Source of the DNA: Burkholderiales bacterium 67-32
Lineage (GTDB): Bacteria > Pseudomonadota > Gammaproteobacteria > Burkholderiales > Burkholderiaceae_B
Direction of reading: 5' to 3'
DNA length: 42,374 nt
Assembly (NCBI GenBank): GCA_001898625.1
Contig: MKUP01000007.1
Location: 1 to 42,374 of the forward strand
The translations under genes were made by a program, and so were the position numbers. A model generated the notes under the pieces. The model worked only from the letters and a program-made list of their open reading frames with translations, did no database searches and was not told where the DNA came from. This document shows positions 1 through 9,257 of this stretch, in pieces (position 1 is the first letter of the stretch; the number at the start of each line of letters is the position of its first letter).

Positions 1-233
<233 letters not shown>

Positions 234-367
234 GGGCTGCTCCTAGGCTATCGAGGGAATCATCCGGGATTGTAGTGGGACGGCGCCGGGCCGATCGGCA
301 AATAGTCCTAAAGTCCGGCCGCCTTGCTGCCGTCAACCGTCATGAGTCGTTGTCCATACCAAGAGTC

Positions 368-1954
368 ATGCGCAAGAATCTGCCCGTCACGTCGCTCGAG
401 CGCTTCGTCGAGAAAAGCCGTCCCGTGGTGACCACCACCGACCTGAAGGGGCGCATCACCTATGCGAACCCCGCGTTCATCGAAGTCAGCGGCTTCTCGC
501 GCGATGAACTCATCGGCCAGCCCCACAACATCGTCCGGCATCCCGACATGCCGCCCGAGGCCTTCGCCGACCTCTGGCAGACCATCAAGCGCGGCCAGCC
601 GTGGCGGGCGATGGTAAAGAACCGCTGCAAGGACGGCGGCTTCTATTGGGTCGAGGCCTACGTCACGCCGCTGCACGAGAATGGCAGGCATGTCGGCTAC
701 ATGTCGGTGCGCAACGCGCCCGACCGCGCCGAGGTCGCGTCCGCCCAGGCCCTGCATGCCGACGTGTCGGCGGGCAAGGCGAAATTCCCCGCCACGCCGC
801 GTCCGCGCTGGTGGCATGCGCCCACCCCCTGGGGCGCGGGCGTGGCCGTCCTGTCGCTGGGGATGGCGTCGGGGGCATGGCTGCTGCCGCACTGGGGCTG
901 GATGCTGGGCCAGGCGGCGGTCGTTGCCGCCGCCGCCGTGGTGTGGCGGTACCGGGTCTGGGCGCCGCTGCGCCGCGTCGACCGCACGCTGGCCGCGATA
1001 GGCGAGGGCATGCTGTCGGTGGCCGTGGAAGGCCGCCACCAGTTCGACCTGGGCGGCCTGCCCATGCGCATCGAGTCGACCCGCATCCACCTGCGCTCCA
1101 CGCTGTGCGACGTATTGCAGGTCGCGCAGGCGGTGGACGGCAACGCCGACCGCGTCAACGGCGAGATCGACGCGATCCGCCAGGTCATCGACGAGCAGCG
1201 TGATCGCCTGACCCGCATCGCCGCCGCGGTCGAGCAGATGAGCGTGGCCATCCGCGAGGCCTCGCAGCATACGGGTACGGCCCTGTCCCTGTCCGAGTCG
1301 GCCCTGAGCGAGGTCGATACGGCCGAGGCCAAGATCGGCGATTCGGTGCGCGGCACGGATTCGGTGGCCGAGGCCGTCGGCCGTACCAACGAACAGATCG
1401 GGTCGCTGCACGATCTGGTCTCGACCATTTCCGGCGTGACCCAGGCCATCAGCGAGATCGCCAACCAGACCCGCCTCCTGTCGCTGAACGCGGCCATCGA
1501 GGCCGCCCGCGCGGGCGAGAACGGCCGCGGCTTCGGCGTCGTGGCCGAGGAAGTGCGGACCCTGTCCGACCGCACCGCCGGCAGCACGGGCGACATCGGC
1601 CACGCGCTCCAGGCCATCACCCGCTTCGCCACCGAGACCTCGACCTCCATGCAGGACGCGGTGGCGTCGGTGCAGTACAGCGGCGAGCAGATCCGCGAAA
1701 GCGCCGGCTTCTTCGAACGGGTACGCCGTTCGTCGTCGCTGGTGGTGGAGCGGGCGCGCGATATTTCCGGCATGTTGCAGCAGCAGTCGGCGGCGTCGCA
1801 GGAGGTCGCCGACAGCATGGAAGGCATCTCGGGCGAAGTGGAGCGCACCTCCGCGTCGGTCGCCTCGCTGGTCCAGGCCACCGAGGCGCTCAAGGGCACG
1901 GTGGGCGACATGCGCCAGTTGCTGGTGCGCTACGAGGCTTCGCTGCATCATTGA
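368..1954 (+). CDS. aer: Aer-type aerotaxis receptor (PAS-FAD methyl-accepting chemotaxis protein)
   Basis: A 528-residue energy or oxygen taxis receptor. Residues 10-115 form a PAS domain that closely follows E. coli Aer, including the FAD-binding RHPD at 57-60 and Trp70 at the same numbering. Two short hydrophobic segments (about 155-172 and 176-193) form a membrane hairpin with almost no periplasmic loop, followed by a HAMP-like region and a long helical signalling domain. The conserved hairpin tip that contacts CheA/CheW lies at about 362-403 ([17 protein letters not shown]). The open frame extends upstream to 275, but the residues before Met at 368 are not Aer-like, so I take 368 as the start; no strong ribosome site is visible. 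Redox state of bound FAD, reflecting electron transport, is the known signal in Aer. No che genes are adjacent. Confidence 0.9.
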   Translation: MRKNLPVTSLERFVEKSRPVVTTTDLKGRITYANPAFIEVSGFSRDELIGQPHNIVRHPDMPPEAFADLWQTIKRGQPWRAMVKNRCKDGGFYWVEAYVTPLHENGRHVGYMSVRNAPDRAEVASAQALHADVSAGKAKFPATPRPRWWHAPTPWGAGVAVLSLGMASGAWLLPHWGWMLGQAAVVAAAAVVWRYRVWAPLRRVDRTLAAIGEGMLSVAVEGRHQFDLGGLPMRIESTRIHLRSTLCDVLQVAQAVDGNADRVNGEIDAIRQVIDEQRDRLTRIAAAVEQMSVAIREASQHTGTALSLSESALSEVDTAEAKIGDSVRGTDSVAEAVGRTNEQIGSLHDLVSTISGVTQAISEIANQTRLLSLNAAIEAARAGENGRGFGVVAEEVRTLSDRTAGSTGDIGHALQAITRFATETSTSMQDAVASVQYSGEQIRESAGFFERVRRSSSLVVERARDISGMLQQQSAASQEVADSMEGISGEVERTSASVASLVQATEALKGTVGDMRQLLVRYEASLHH

Positions 1955-2114
1955 GCCGCATGCCGGCGGCCGCGCCGGGAACCGTTATGCTCTAGCCTGT
2001 TCGAACCAAGGAACGGGAACAAGGGGGCAGGCGTTGTTGCAGAGTGGCGCGCAAGCCGGCGTGGCCGAGGGCCGGCGCGGGACAAGAGCAGCCGGGGGCA
2101 GGCCCGGCGGATGG

Positions 2115-3521
2115 ATGCGGGGCGCGGCGGCGGTGTGCGCCTGCCTGGCATTCACCATGGCGCGGGCGCAGGACCTGCCCGCGGAATTGTCGGCGGCCTG
2201 GGCCGCCACGGGGCTGCCCGAGAGCGCGCTGTCGGTGGTGGTCGAACCGGTCGACGGCCCGCGCATGGTCTCGGTAAACGCCGGGCAGCCGCGCAACCCC
2301 GCCTCGGTCATGAAGCTGGTGACCACCTTCGCCGCCCTGGACAGCCTGGGCCCCGCGCACGTCTGGCGCACCCAGATGCTGGTGGAGCCGGGCACCACGA
2401 TCTCGGCCGACGGCGTCCTGTCCGGTCCGCTGTACCTGCGCGCCAGCGGCGATCCCTTCTTCAAGCTGGAAGACCTCTGGCAACTGCTGCGCGAGCTGCG
2501 CGTGCGCGGCGTGCGCAGGATCCCGGAACTCGTCGTGGACCGTTCGGTGTTCGGGCCGGTGGCCATCGACCCCGGCGCCTTCGACGGTGATTCCTCGCGG
2601 CCCTACAACGCCAGCCCCGACGCCTGGATGGTGGGCTTCGGCGCGGTGCGCCTGCTGTTCACCCCGGACCTGCGCAGCCGGCATTGGCGGGTGACCCTGG
2701 ACCCGGCCCTGCCCGGCGTCAAGGTCGAGGGCGGACTGAAATGGTCGGACAACCCGTGCCCCGGTTCGCCCGTGGTGCAGACCGAACCGTTCCTGACCTC
2801 GTCCGGCGTATCGCTGCGCGTGGCGGGAACCGTGTCGGGGGGCTGCGGCGAATTCAGCCTGTACCGGCTGGCGCTGTCCCAGCCCCGGCATGCCGAGGCG
2901 GTGTTCCGCGTACTGTGGCAGGAAATGGGCGGCAGCCTGGCGGGCCGGATACGCGAAGGGAGCGTGCCGGGCGATGCCGTGCTGTTCGCCACGCACGATT
3001 CGCCGTCGCTGGCCGAGGTGGTTCGCCATATCAACAAGCAGAGCAACAACGTCATGGCCCGCCTGCTGCTGCTGACGCTGGGCGCCGCCTACGAGCCGGG
3101 GCCGGCCACAGTGGCCAGCGGCGACCGCGCGGTGGACGGGATCCTGGCGGCGCGCGGCCTGAAGCTGCCCGAACTGGTGCTGGACAACGGCTCGGGGCTG
3201 TCCCGCGACGGCCGGGTCTCGGCCGACAGCCTGGCACGGCTCCTGGCCGCCGCCTGGCGTTCGCCGATCATGCCGGAGTTCGTCTCGTCGCTGGCCATCT
3301 CGGGCATGGACGGAACGGTGCGCCGCCGTATGCGCGACTCGGACGCGGCGGGCCTCGCCCACCTGAAAAGCGGATCGCTGCGCGACGTGCGCGCCCTGGC
3401 CGGCTACGTGCTGGCGGCCAGCGGGCGCCGCTATCTGGTGGTCAGCGTGGTCAACGACGAACGCGCGCAGCAGGCCAACGGCTTCAACGACAAGCTCATC
3501 GCCTGGCTGGCCGGCCAGTGA
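2115..3521 (+). CDS. dacB: D-alanyl-D-alanine carboxypeptidase/endopeptidase, PBP4 family
   Basis: A periplasmic serine peptidase (468 residues from this start) that trims or cuts peptidoglycan peptide cross-links. All three penicillin-binding motifs are visible: SVMK at 64-67 (nucleophile Ser64), SNN at 310-312, and KSG at 418-420. The long insert between the first two motifs is characteristic of the PBP4/DacB class C family. The ATG at 2115 gives a clean Sec signal peptide (MRGAAAVCACLAFTMARA). A TTG at 2034 in the same frame has a better purine-rich ribosome site (AAGGGGG at 2021-2027) and would add 27 residues in front of the signal, so the start is uncertain. It stands alone, in the same direction as the following DUF883 gene but separated by 130 bp. 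Confidence 0.9.
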   Translation: MRGAAAVCACLAFTMARAQDLPAELSAAWAATGLPESALSVVVEPVDGPRMVSVNAGQPRNPASVMKLVTTFAALDSLGPAHVWRTQMLVEPGTTISADGVLSGPLYLRASGDPFFKLEDLWQLLRELRVRGVRRIPELVVDRSVFGPVAIDPGAFDGDSSRPYNASPDAWMVGFGAVRLLFTPDLRSRHWRVTLDPALPGVKVEGGLKWSDNPCPGSPVVQTEPFLTSSGVSLRVAGTVSGGCGEFSLYRLALSQPRHAEAVFRVLWQEMGGSLAGRIREGSVPGDAVLFATHDSPSLAEVVRHINKQSNNVMARLLLLTLGAAYEPGPATVASGDRAVDGILAARGLKLPELVLDNGSGLSRDGRVSADSLARLLAAAWRSPIMPEFVSSLAISGMDGTVRRRMRDSDAAGLAHLKSGSLRDVRALAGYVLAASGRRYLVVSVVNDERAQQANGFNDKLIAWLAGQ

Positions 3522-3580
3522 CACAGGATGCAAGTGCGGGGTTGCAGGTGTTACCCGATGCTGCCCCCCGGGTGCAAGGG

Positions 3581-3609
3581 TTCCGGTATGCGGGGGCGGC
3601 TGCTATCAT
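3581..3609 (+). promoter_or_regulatory. Putative extended -10 promoter of the DUF883 gene
   Basis: TGCTATCAT at 3601-3609 fits an extended -10 element (TGnTATAAT). The hexamer TTCCGG at 3581-3586, 17 bp upstream, is a poor -35, which extended -10 promoters tolerate. It lies 43 bp before the ATG at 3652, in the 130 bp gap after dacB. Prediction from sequence only. Confidence 0.4.
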
Positions 3610-3651
3610 CGGATCGTCCAATCGTAAAAACAACGCAGGGAGCGCAACACG

Positions 3652-3963
3652 ATGACTACCAGCACCGCAGGCAAGGAAAAACTCATCTCGGACGTCAAGG
3701 TCGTGCTGAACGACGCGGAAGACCTGCTCAAGCAAGCCGCTTCCAGCACCGGCGACCGCGCCGTCGAACTTCGCGAGCGTGCCCTGACTTCCCTCAAGCG
3801 CGCGCGCGAAAAGCTCCTGGACGTCCAGGACTCCATGCTGGAACGTAGCAAGGCGGCCGCCCGCGCCACCGACGATTTCGTGCACGACAACCCCTGGCGC
3901 GCCATAGGCGTGGCCGCGGCGGTCGGCTTCCTGGCCGGCCTGCTGGTCAACAGCCGCCGCTGA
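3652..3963 (+). CDS. DUF883 (ElaB/YqjD/YgaM family) membrane-anchored protein
   Basis: A 103-residue protein with a charged, helical N-terminal part (about 1-75, likely coiled coil) and one C-terminal membrane segment (about 83-99, AIGVAAAVGFLAGLLV) ending NSRR. This is the hallmark of the ElaB/YqjD/YgaM family. In E. coli these are stationary-phase inner-membrane proteins that bind ribosomes; whether this holds here is inference. The ribosome site AGGGAG lies about 10 bp before the ATG. It is the first gene of a three-gene unit with a YqjE-like and a YqjK-like protein, matching the yqjD-yqjE-yqjK order of enterobacteria. Confidence 0.87.
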   Translation: MTTSTAGKEKLISDVKVVLNDAEDLLKQAASSTGDRAVELRERALTSLKRAREKLLDVQDSMLERSKAAARATDDFVHDNPWRAIGVAAAVGFLAGLLVNSRR

Positions 3964-3973
3964 TACGCGCAGC

Positions 3974-4387
3974 GTGTCCGCGTCGCCGCATCTGCTGGGT
4001 TCGCTTCGGGCGCTGGCTGCCACCTCCATCGGCATCCTGCGCACCCGGCTCGAACTCGTCGCCATCGAACTGGCCGAGGAAAAGTCGCGCCTGCTGGGCA
4101 TGGTGCTGGTCGCCCTGGCGGCCCTGCTGTGCCTGACGCTCGGCTTGATGATGTTCTCGTTCCTGATCGTCGTGGTGTTCTGGGATACCGAGTACCGGCA
4201 TCTGGCCATCGCGCTGGTCGGGGCCGCCTATCTGCTGGTGGGCCTCGTCATGCTGGTCATGGTGCGCCGGCAGGCCGTGCATGCGCCCCTGGTGTTCGAG
4301 GACACCCTGGCCGAACTCGAGCGCGACCGCGACATGCTCGCCGCGGTGGCCGAGTCCGACCCCGACAGCCGCCGGGGGCCGCGATGA
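3974..4387 (+). CDS. YqjE-like membrane protein (phage holin 3_6 / DUF1469 family)
   Basis: A 137-residue protein starting at GTG 3974, ten bases after the DUF883 stop. An amphipathic N-terminal region (LRTRLELVAIELAEEKSR at about 23-40) leads into two strong membrane segments (about 43-66 and 75-97), followed by a charged cytoplasmic tail. The pattern RLELVAIELAEEK before the first helix is typical of the YqjE/holin 3_6 family. Despite the family name there is no lysis cassette here; the context is the chromosomal YqjD-E-K trio. Its stop overlaps the next start (ATGA at 4384-4387), so the two are probably translationally coupled. Cellular function is unknown. Confidence 0.82.
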   Translation: MSASPHLLGSLRALAATSIGILRTRLELVAIELAEEKSRLLGMVLVALAALLCLTLGLMMFSFLIVVVFWDTEYRHLAIALVGAAYLLVGLVMLVMVRRQAVHAPLVFEDTLAELERDRDMLAAVAESDPDSRRGPR

Positions 4388-4764
4388 GCGCCCGGCGCAG
4401 GGCGCGCGAGGCGGGCGACATCGAGGCCCGCAAGGAATTGCTGCTGGCCCGTTCGTCCATCGAGCGCATGGAGCTGGCGGCCCATTTGCACCAGATCAAG
4501 GAAGCCGTCACGCCGGGACAGGTGCTCAAGTCGGTCCTGCCCAGCCTGGGCGGCAGTGGCGGCATGGCGACCGCCATGCAGGCCTGGCGCTTCCTGCGGC
4601 GCTATCCGATCGTATCGTCCGCCGCCTCGATGCTGCTGGCCCGCGTGCGGCTCGGCGGTGTTTTCCGGCTGTTGAAGCTTGGCGGCGGCGCGGTGGCCGC
4701 CTATCAGGCCTACAAGCTCTGGCGGGCCATCAAGGAAGACCGCAGCCGGCCCGACCCGCGCTAG
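4384..4764 (+). CDS. YqjK-like small basic protein
   Basis: A 126-residue basic protein whose ATG overlaps the stop of the YqjE-like gene by 4 bp. It has a charged N-terminus (MSARRRAREAGDIEARKELL), a middle stretch rich in Gly and Ala, and a weakly hydrophobic C-terminal region (about 95-112) before a charged tail. Position and composition match the third gene of yqjD-yqjE-yqjK operons; sequence similarity to E. coli YqjK itself is not obvious to me, so the name rests mostly on context. It ends 35 bp from the convergent ubiD gene. Confidence 0.65.
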   Translation: MSARRRAREAGDIEARKELLLARSSIERMELAAHLHQIKEAVTPGQVLKSVLPSLGGSGGMATAMQAWRFLRRYPIVSSAASMLLARVRLGGVFRLLKLGGGAVAAYQAYKLWRAIKEDRSRPDPR

Positions 4765-4799
4765 CTGTCAACCGGCCCTGTCCAGCCGGGGCGCCGGGT

Positions 4800-6353
4800 T
4801 CAGCCCGGCAGCCCCAGTTCCTGCCACAGGCCGTCCACCCGTTTCTTCACGTCCGCATCCATCACGATGGGGCGTCCCCATTCCCGATCGGTCTCGCCCG
4901 GCCACTTGTTGGTGGCGTCCAGGCCCATCTTGCCGCCCAGGCCCGAGACCGGCGACGCGAAATCCAGGTAGTCGATGGGCGTGCGGTCGGCCAGCAGGGT
5001 GTCGCGGACGGGGTCCATCCGTGTCGTGATGGCCCAGACCACCTCCTGCCAGTTGCGCACGTCGATGTCCTCGTCCACCACCACGATGAACTTGGTGTAC
5101 ATGAACTGGCGCAGCACGCTCCAGATGCCGAACATCACCCGCTTGGCGTGCCCGGGGTACTGCTTGCGCATCGAGACGATGGCCAGGCGGTAGCTGCATC
5201 CCTCGGGCGGCAGGTAGAAATCGACGATTTCCGGCAACTGCCGGCGCAGCAGGGGCGTGAAGACCTCGTTCAGGGCGACGCCCAGGACAGCGGGCTCGTC
5301 GGGCGGCTTGCCCGTGTAGGTGGAGTGGTAGATGGGATCGCGCCGCATGGTAATGCGGTCGACGGTGAAGACCGGGAACCAGTCCTGTTCGTTGTAGTAC
5401 CCGGTATGGTCGCCGTAGGGGCCTTCCAGCGCCATCTCGTAGCCGTTGTCCGGCGGCGCCGCGACGCCGGGGGCGGAAGCGGGGGCGATGGCGCGCGGAT
5501 CGGAGGCCGCAAGCAGGTGGCCCTCCAGCACGATCTCGGCCGAGGCGGGTACGGACAGGGTGCTGCCCAGGCAACGGACCACCTCGGTGCGGCCACCGCG
5601 CAGCAGGCCGGCGAACTGGTATTCGGACAGGGCATCGGGCACCGGCGTCACGGCGCCCAGGATAGTGGCGGGGTCGGCGCCCAGCGCGACCGCGATCGGG
5701 AAGGGCTGTCCGGGATGGGCCAGCATGTGTTCCCGGAAGTCCAGCGCGCCGCCCCGGTGCGACAGCCATCGCATGATGAGCTTGTTGCGCCCGATGGGCT
5801 GCTGGCGATAGATGCCCAGGTTCTGGCGCTTGCGGTTCGGCCCGCGCGTAACCACCAGCCCCCAGGACAGCAGCGGGGCGACGTCGCCGGGCCAGCAGTG
5901 CTGGATGGGCAGGCGCCCGAGGTCGACGTCGTCGCCTTCGAGCACGATCTCCTGGCAGGGCGCGCTCCGGACCTCGCGCGGCGCCATGTCCCACAGGGCG
6001 GATTTCAGCATCGCCACCTTGCCGAGCGCATCGCGCAGGCCGCGCGGCGGCTCGGGCTCGCGCAGCGAGGCCAGCAGCTCGCCCACGTCGCGCAAGGCGC
6101 CCACGTCTTCCGCGCCCATGCCCAGCGCGACCCGGTGGGCGGTGCCGAACAGGTTGGCCAGTACCGGCATGTCGGCCTTGTCGCGGCCGGGCTGCCGGGC
6201 GTTCTCGAACAGCAGGGCCGGCCCGCCGGCGCGCAGGACGCGGTCGCAGATCTCGGTGATCTCGAGGTGGGTCGACACGGCGGTCGGGATGCGCTTGAGC
6301 TCGCCCCGCGCTTCGAGTTGGCGCAGGAAATCTCGGAGGTCGCGGTATTTCAC
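4800..6353 (-). CDS. ubiD: 4-hydroxy-3-polyprenylbenzoate decarboxylase UbiD
   Basis: A 517-residue member of the UbiD decarboxylase family, the usual length for the ubiquinone enzyme (E. coli 497). It removes the carboxyl group of 3-polyprenyl-4-hydroxybenzoate in ubiquinone synthesis, using the prenylated flavin made by UbiX. The N-terminus [19 protein letters not shown] and the later segments [20 protein letters not shown] (residues 178-197) and PFGD-like YGDHTGYYN are typical of UbiD. The ATG at 6353 has AAGGTG about 10 bp upstream. ubiX is not nearby. Other UbiD-family members act on aromatic acids, but the N-terminal sequence and length favour the ubiquinone enzyme. Confidence 0.93.
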   Translation of the reverse strand: MKYRDLRDFLRQLEARGELKRIPTAVSTHLEITEICDRVLRAGGPALLFENARQPGRDKADMPVLANLFGTAHRVALGMGAEDVGALRDVGELLASLREPEPPRGLRDALGKVAMLKSALWDMAPREVRSAPCQEIVLEGDDVDLGRLPIQHCWPGDVAPLLSWGLVVTRGPNRKRQNLGIYRQQPIGRNKLIMRWLSHRGGALDFREHMLAHPGQPFPIAVALGADPATILGAVTPVPDALSEYQFAGLLRGGRTEVVRCLGSTLSVPASAEIVLEGHLLAASDPRAIAPASAPGVAAPPDNGYEMALEGPYGDHTGYYNEQDWFPVFTVDRITMRRDPIYHSTYTGKPPDEPAVLGVALNEVFTPLLRRQLPEIVDFYLPPEGCSYRLAIVSMRKQYPGHAKRVMFGIWSVLRQFMYTKFIVVVDEDIDVRNWQEVVWAITTRMDPVRDTLLADRTPIDYLDFASPVSGLGGKMGLDATNKWPGETDREWGRPIVMDADVKKRVDGLWQELGLPG

Positions 6354-6439
6354 GGGCGGAGCACCTTGATGGGGGACGCTGGGGGAGGGGCCACTTTAAC
6401 CCGCTGCGGGGGGCGGGGTGTTCGACGTCAGGATCCCGT

Positions 6440-6632
6440 CATCGGGGCGGTGATGACATGAAACATGATGGTCGGGACAAATTTTACATATGTTTCTGAA
6501 TCTGATTCGATCTTGGTGATAGTGTATGCTTACTTTTATCTATCTTTCCATATACGGTCGCATGGGTATCGATAGAAAATCCCAATGATCGCCGGTGTCC
6601 TTGTTCTGCACCAAAATGGTGATTTTTTACGG
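6440..6632. other. AT-rich non-coding tract upstream of the lytic transglycosylase
   Basis: Within the 629 bp gap between ubiD and the lytic transglycosylase (6354-6982), roughly 6440-6632 is clearly richer in A and T than any other part of the window, with runs such as ATTTTACATATG and TTACTTTTATC. No credible reading frame, tRNA or insertion-sequence end is visible. It lies immediately before a near-consensus promoter, so it may act as an UP-element or a binding site for a nucleoid protein, and could also carry the ubiD promoter on the other strand. Function is inference. Confidence 0.5.
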
Positions 6633-6661
6633 TTGACCTGACCGGATCGCATTCCTACAAT
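6633..6661 (+). promoter_or_regulatory. Near-consensus sigma-70 promoter
   Basis: TTGACC at 6633-6638 (5/6 match to the -35 consensus), a 17 bp spacer, and TACAAT at 6656-6661 (5/6 match to the -10 consensus). This is the best promoter I can see in the window. It would start transcription near 6668 and produce a leader of about 315 nt ahead of the lytic transglycosylase. Confidence 0.7.
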
Positions 6662-6667
6662 CCGCCA

Positions 6668-6982
6668 ACTTTCAGCTTGTGCCCGGTGCCGTCGTCCAGA
6701 CAGCCGCCCCCGAGTCGGGGCCGGACCAGACCACCGGGCTGCTTAACGGGCCATCGGGCGCCCACCATACTGGAGTTCTCTTAGCGGCGCGAACGCGCCC
6801 TCTGCCCGAAACAGGCATGGTCCCGAGCTATCTCTGCGATAGCGACCATGCAGGTGTGCCGCCAGTCGTCCTGACAGCGGCGCGATGTGCAGCCAAGCAG
6901 GTTGTGGCCTTGATGTCCGGAGTCGTATCTCGATCGCTTCCGGATGTGGTTTTTTGTGGCCCGCCGTTGCAAGGAGGTAAGT
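6668..6982 (+). promoter_or_regulatory. Long structured 5' leader with possible transcription attenuator
   Basis: Between the predicted start site and the transglycosylase ATG the sequence can form several hairpins: CCCCG/CGGGG at 6708-6720, GGCGCG/CGCGCC at 6786-6799, a long two-part stem at 6815-6851 (GCATGGTC and GCTATC pair perfectly with GATAGC and GACCATGC around a five-base loop), and a terminator-like stem at 6913-6947 followed by six T. I do not recognise a known riboswitch class. The order promoter, folded leader, terminator-like stem, then ribosome site is what one expects of attenuation control. No leader peptide of convincing quality was found. Confidence 0.45.
6913..6955 (+). 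terminator. Terminator-like hairpin with U tract inside the leader
   Basis: ATGTCCGGA at 6913-6921 can pair with TCCGGATGT at 6939-6947 (nine pairs, two of them G-U wobbles), enclosing a 17-base loop, and is followed by GG and six T at 6950-6955. The U tract ends 15 bp before the AAGGAGG ribosome site. The stem is only moderately strong, so this would be a conditional rather than a full terminator. Confidence 0.4.
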
Positions 6983-7918
6983 ATGCCCGACGCGCAGTCG
7001 AGCTCGTCGACGGAGCAGCCCGACCCCCGGCCTCGACCGGGAGTCACGGATTGGTGCCGCTCCATCAATAGTTATGTAGGCCTGGCCGTGCTCGCCATGG
7101 CCACCGTAGTATGGTCTGTTCCTGGTCTGCGTGACCAGGCTTCGCAATTCACCGCGTTCAACGGTGTCGAGACGCCCGTGGCCGAGCCGGCCCAGGCCGA
7201 TGTCGCCTCCGCCGTCGCCGCGGCGGCCGCTCTCGCGGCCGTGGCCGACAACGTACAACCGCATGCCCAGGCGACGTCTCTCCTGAGCTCGATGGGCGAT
7301 GCCGCCAAGCCGGCCCAGAAGCCGCACGCGACCAAGGTGTCGGCCGTGCAGGCCGAGTCCCTGGGCCGTTATATCGCCCGCAAGTACCGGGTCTCGAACG
7401 AGGCCACCCGCATGCTGGTTTCCACCGCCTATGGCGTGGGACAGGAAATGGGGCTGGATCCGCTGCTGCTCCTGGCGATCATCGCCATCGAGTCCAGCTT
7501 CAATCCGTTCGCCGAAAGCCATGTCGGCGCCCAGGGCCTGATGCAGGTCCTGACCCGGGTCCACACCGAGCGGTTCGAGCCGTTCGGCGGTAGCCAGGCT
7601 GCCTGGAATCCGGTGGCCAACATCCGTGTCGGCGCGTCGATCCTGAAGGAATACATCGAGCGCGGCGGTTCGCTGACGGCCGGCCTGCGCATGTACGTGG
7701 GCGTGGGTCCCGACGGCACCAGCCCGTACGGCGACAGGGTCTTGGCCGAACGCCGCCGCCTGGCCTCGGCCGCGGGCGTCAACGCCGAACTGCCGGGCAC
7801 CGCGCCGGCCACGCCGGCACGCTCGGCGTCCGCCAAGCCCATGCCCATCCCCACCGATCCGTCGTCGGAAGCGGTGTCGGTCAAGAACACCGAACCCGGC
7901 TCTCCCGCGGTCATGTAG
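6983..7918 (+). CDS. Membrane-anchored lytic transglycosylase (SLT domain)
   Basis: A 311-residue protein. The ATG at 6983 is fixed by an excellent ribosome site (AAGGAGG at 6971-6977); the frame runs open upstream to 6944. A single N-terminal membrane segment lies at about 31-48, then an Ala/Pro-rich linker (60-115), then a soluble lytic transglycosylase domain at about 125-250. The catalytic Glu is Glu170 in AIIAIESSFNPFAES, followed by GAQGLMQVL, the standard SLT motif. Such enzymes cleave MurNAc-GlcNAc bonds in peptidoglycan to give 1,6-anhydro ends. The C-terminal 60 residues are low-complexity. It stands alone with a long, folded leader and a terminator hairpin behind it. Confidence 0.88.
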   Translation: MPDAQSSSSTEQPDPRPRPGVTDWCRSINSYVGLAVLAMATVVWSVPGLRDQASQFTAFNGVETPVAEPAQADVASAVAAAAALAAVADNVQPHAQATSLLSSMGDAAKPAQKPHATKVSAVQAESLGRYIARKYRVSNEATRMLVSTAYGVGQEMGLDPLLLLAIIAIESSFNPFAESHVGAQGLMQVLTRVHTERFEPFGGSQAAWNPVANIRVGASILKEYIERGGSLTAGLRMYVGVGPDGTSPYGDRVLAERRRLASAAGVNAELPGTAPATPARSASAKPMPIPTDPSSEAVSVKNTEPGSPAVM

Positions 7919-7925
7919 GCCCGCT

Positions 7926-7946
7926 CCCGGGCCGTGCCGGCCCGGG
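7926..7946. terminator. Bidirectional terminator-like hairpin between convergent genes
   Basis: CCCGGGCCG (7926-7934) and CGGCCCGGG (7938-7946) form a perfect nine-pair GC stem with a TGC loop, exactly in the 29 bp between the convergent transglycosylase and aminotransferase stops. There is no T run on either side, so termination strength is uncertain. Confidence 0.55.
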
Positions 7947-7947
7947 C

Positions 7948-9105
7948 TTACCGGAGCAGCCGCTCCATGCGCGCTACCCCTTCCTGTAGCCGCGCCATGT
8001 CCGTGGCATAAGAGAAGCGCAGGTAGGACGCGGTTTCGGCGGTCCCGAAGTCGCGTCCCGGCACCGCGCATACCCCGGCCTCGTGCAGCAGCCGCGTGGC
8101 GAAGGCCGCGCTGTCGGCCGCGTGCGCGCGTACATCGCTATATATATAGAAGGCGCCGTCCGGCTTGACCGGGACCGTCAGTCCCAGGCGCTCGAACTCG
8201 GGCAGCAGATAGTCGCGCCGCTGGCGGAAGGCTTCCCGGCGCGCTTCGAAGATGTCGAGCGATTCGGGCTGGAAGCACGCGAGCGCCGCGTGCTGGGCCA
8301 GCGTGGACGGGCAGATGACCAGGTTCTGCGCGAGCTTCTCGAACACCGAGACCAGTTGCGGCGGTACCACCAGCCAGCCCAGGCGCCATCCTGTCATGTG
8401 GAAGTACTTCGAGAAGCTGTTGACGATGATGAGGTCGTCGGCCAGCGCCAGCGCCGACCGGCGGTCGCCTTCGTAGCTCAGGCCCAGGTAGATCTCGTCG
8501 ACCAGGGTGAAGCCCTGGCGGCCGCGTACCTCGCGGATCAGCTCGGCCAGCGCGTCCGGCGCGATGGAGGTGCCGGTCGGATTGCCGGGCGAGGCCACGA
8601 TCACGCCGGCGGTGCGCGGTGTCCAATGGCGCCGTATGTGTTCGGCCGCAAGCTGGAAGCGGTCGCCGGGGCCGGCCGGGATCAGCACGGGTTCGCCGCC
8701 GGCCGCGGTCACGATGTGGCGGTTGGCGGGATAGGTGGGGTCGGGCATCAGCACCTGGGCGCCGGCATCGACGAGCGCGGTGCAGGCCAGCAGCAGTGCG
8801 CCCGAGGCGCCGGCGGTGACGATGATGCGGGACGGATCGACGGCCACGCCGAAGCGCGTCTGGTAGAAGCCGGCGATCGCCTCGCGTAGGGGGGCGATGC
8901 CGACCGCCTCGGTGTACTGGGTCCGCCCTTCGCGCGCGGTGCGCTCCAGCGCCTCGACCACGGCCGGGACGGCGGTGAAGTCGGGTTCGCCTATGCTCAT
9001 CTGCACGATGTCACGGCCCTGGGCCTGCAGGGCCGCCGCCTGCTTGACGACCTCCATGGCGTAGAAGGGAGCGATACGGGCGATGCGGGGGGAGAGGCGA
9101 AGCAT
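7948..9105 (-). CDS. PLP-dependent class I aminotransferase (aspartate/alanine aminotransferase-like)
   Basis: A 385-residue fold-type I aminotransferase from the ATG at 9105; an in-frame ATG at 9156 would add 17 poorly conserved residues, and neither start has a clear ribosome site. Visible motifs, numbered from 9105, include MSIGEPDF near 36-43, the NPTG substrate-carboxylate motif near 175, and SFSK with the PLP-binding lysine at about 233, then GWRLGW. It transfers an amino group between an amino acid and a 2-oxo acid in the cytosol. Substrate cannot be set from sequence: I-gamma subgroup enzymes of this length act on aspartate, alanine, valine or aromatic amino acids. It is monocistronic and divergent from the FAD-domain gene. 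Confidence 0.88.
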   Translation of the reverse strand: MLRLSPRIARIAPFYAMEVVKQAAALQAQGRDIVQMSIGEPDFTAVPAVVEALERTAREGRTQYTEAVGIAPLREAIAGFYQTRFGVAVDPSRIIVTAGASGALLLACTALVDAGAQVLMPDPTYPANRHIVTAAGGEPVLIPAGPGDRFQLAAEHIRRHWTPRTAGVIVASPGNPTGTSIAPDALAELIREVRGRQGFTLVDEIYLGLSYEGDRRSALALADDLIIVNSFSKYFHMTGWRLGWLVVPPQLVSVFEKLAQNLVICPSTLAQHAALACFQPESLDIFEARREAFRQRRDYLLPEFERLGLTVPVKPDGAFYIYSDVRAHAADSAAFATRLLHEAGVCAVPGRDFGTAETASYLRFSYATDMARLQEGVARMERLLR

Positions 9106-9257
9106 GGCGGTCGAACGGGAAGTGACGGAGGAGGGCGCCGAGGGCGTCCCGGTCATCCATGATACGCCGCGCCGCGGCCCGGCAGCGGTGGCCGCCCGGT
9201 CGGTCGCGCCGTTACAATGCGAAGCATGGCACCCTCCGTTTCGTTCCGTTCGCTCCC

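Noticed and set aside
3974-4387. Holin of a prophage lysis cassette
   Set aside because: Family name only; neighbours are DUF883 and YqjK-like genes and no endolysin, spanin or other phage gene is near.
6679-7071. 130-residue frame in the leader of the lytic transglycosylase
   Set aside because: Low-complexity, no recognisable motif, and overlaps the real start; better explained as untranslated structured leader.
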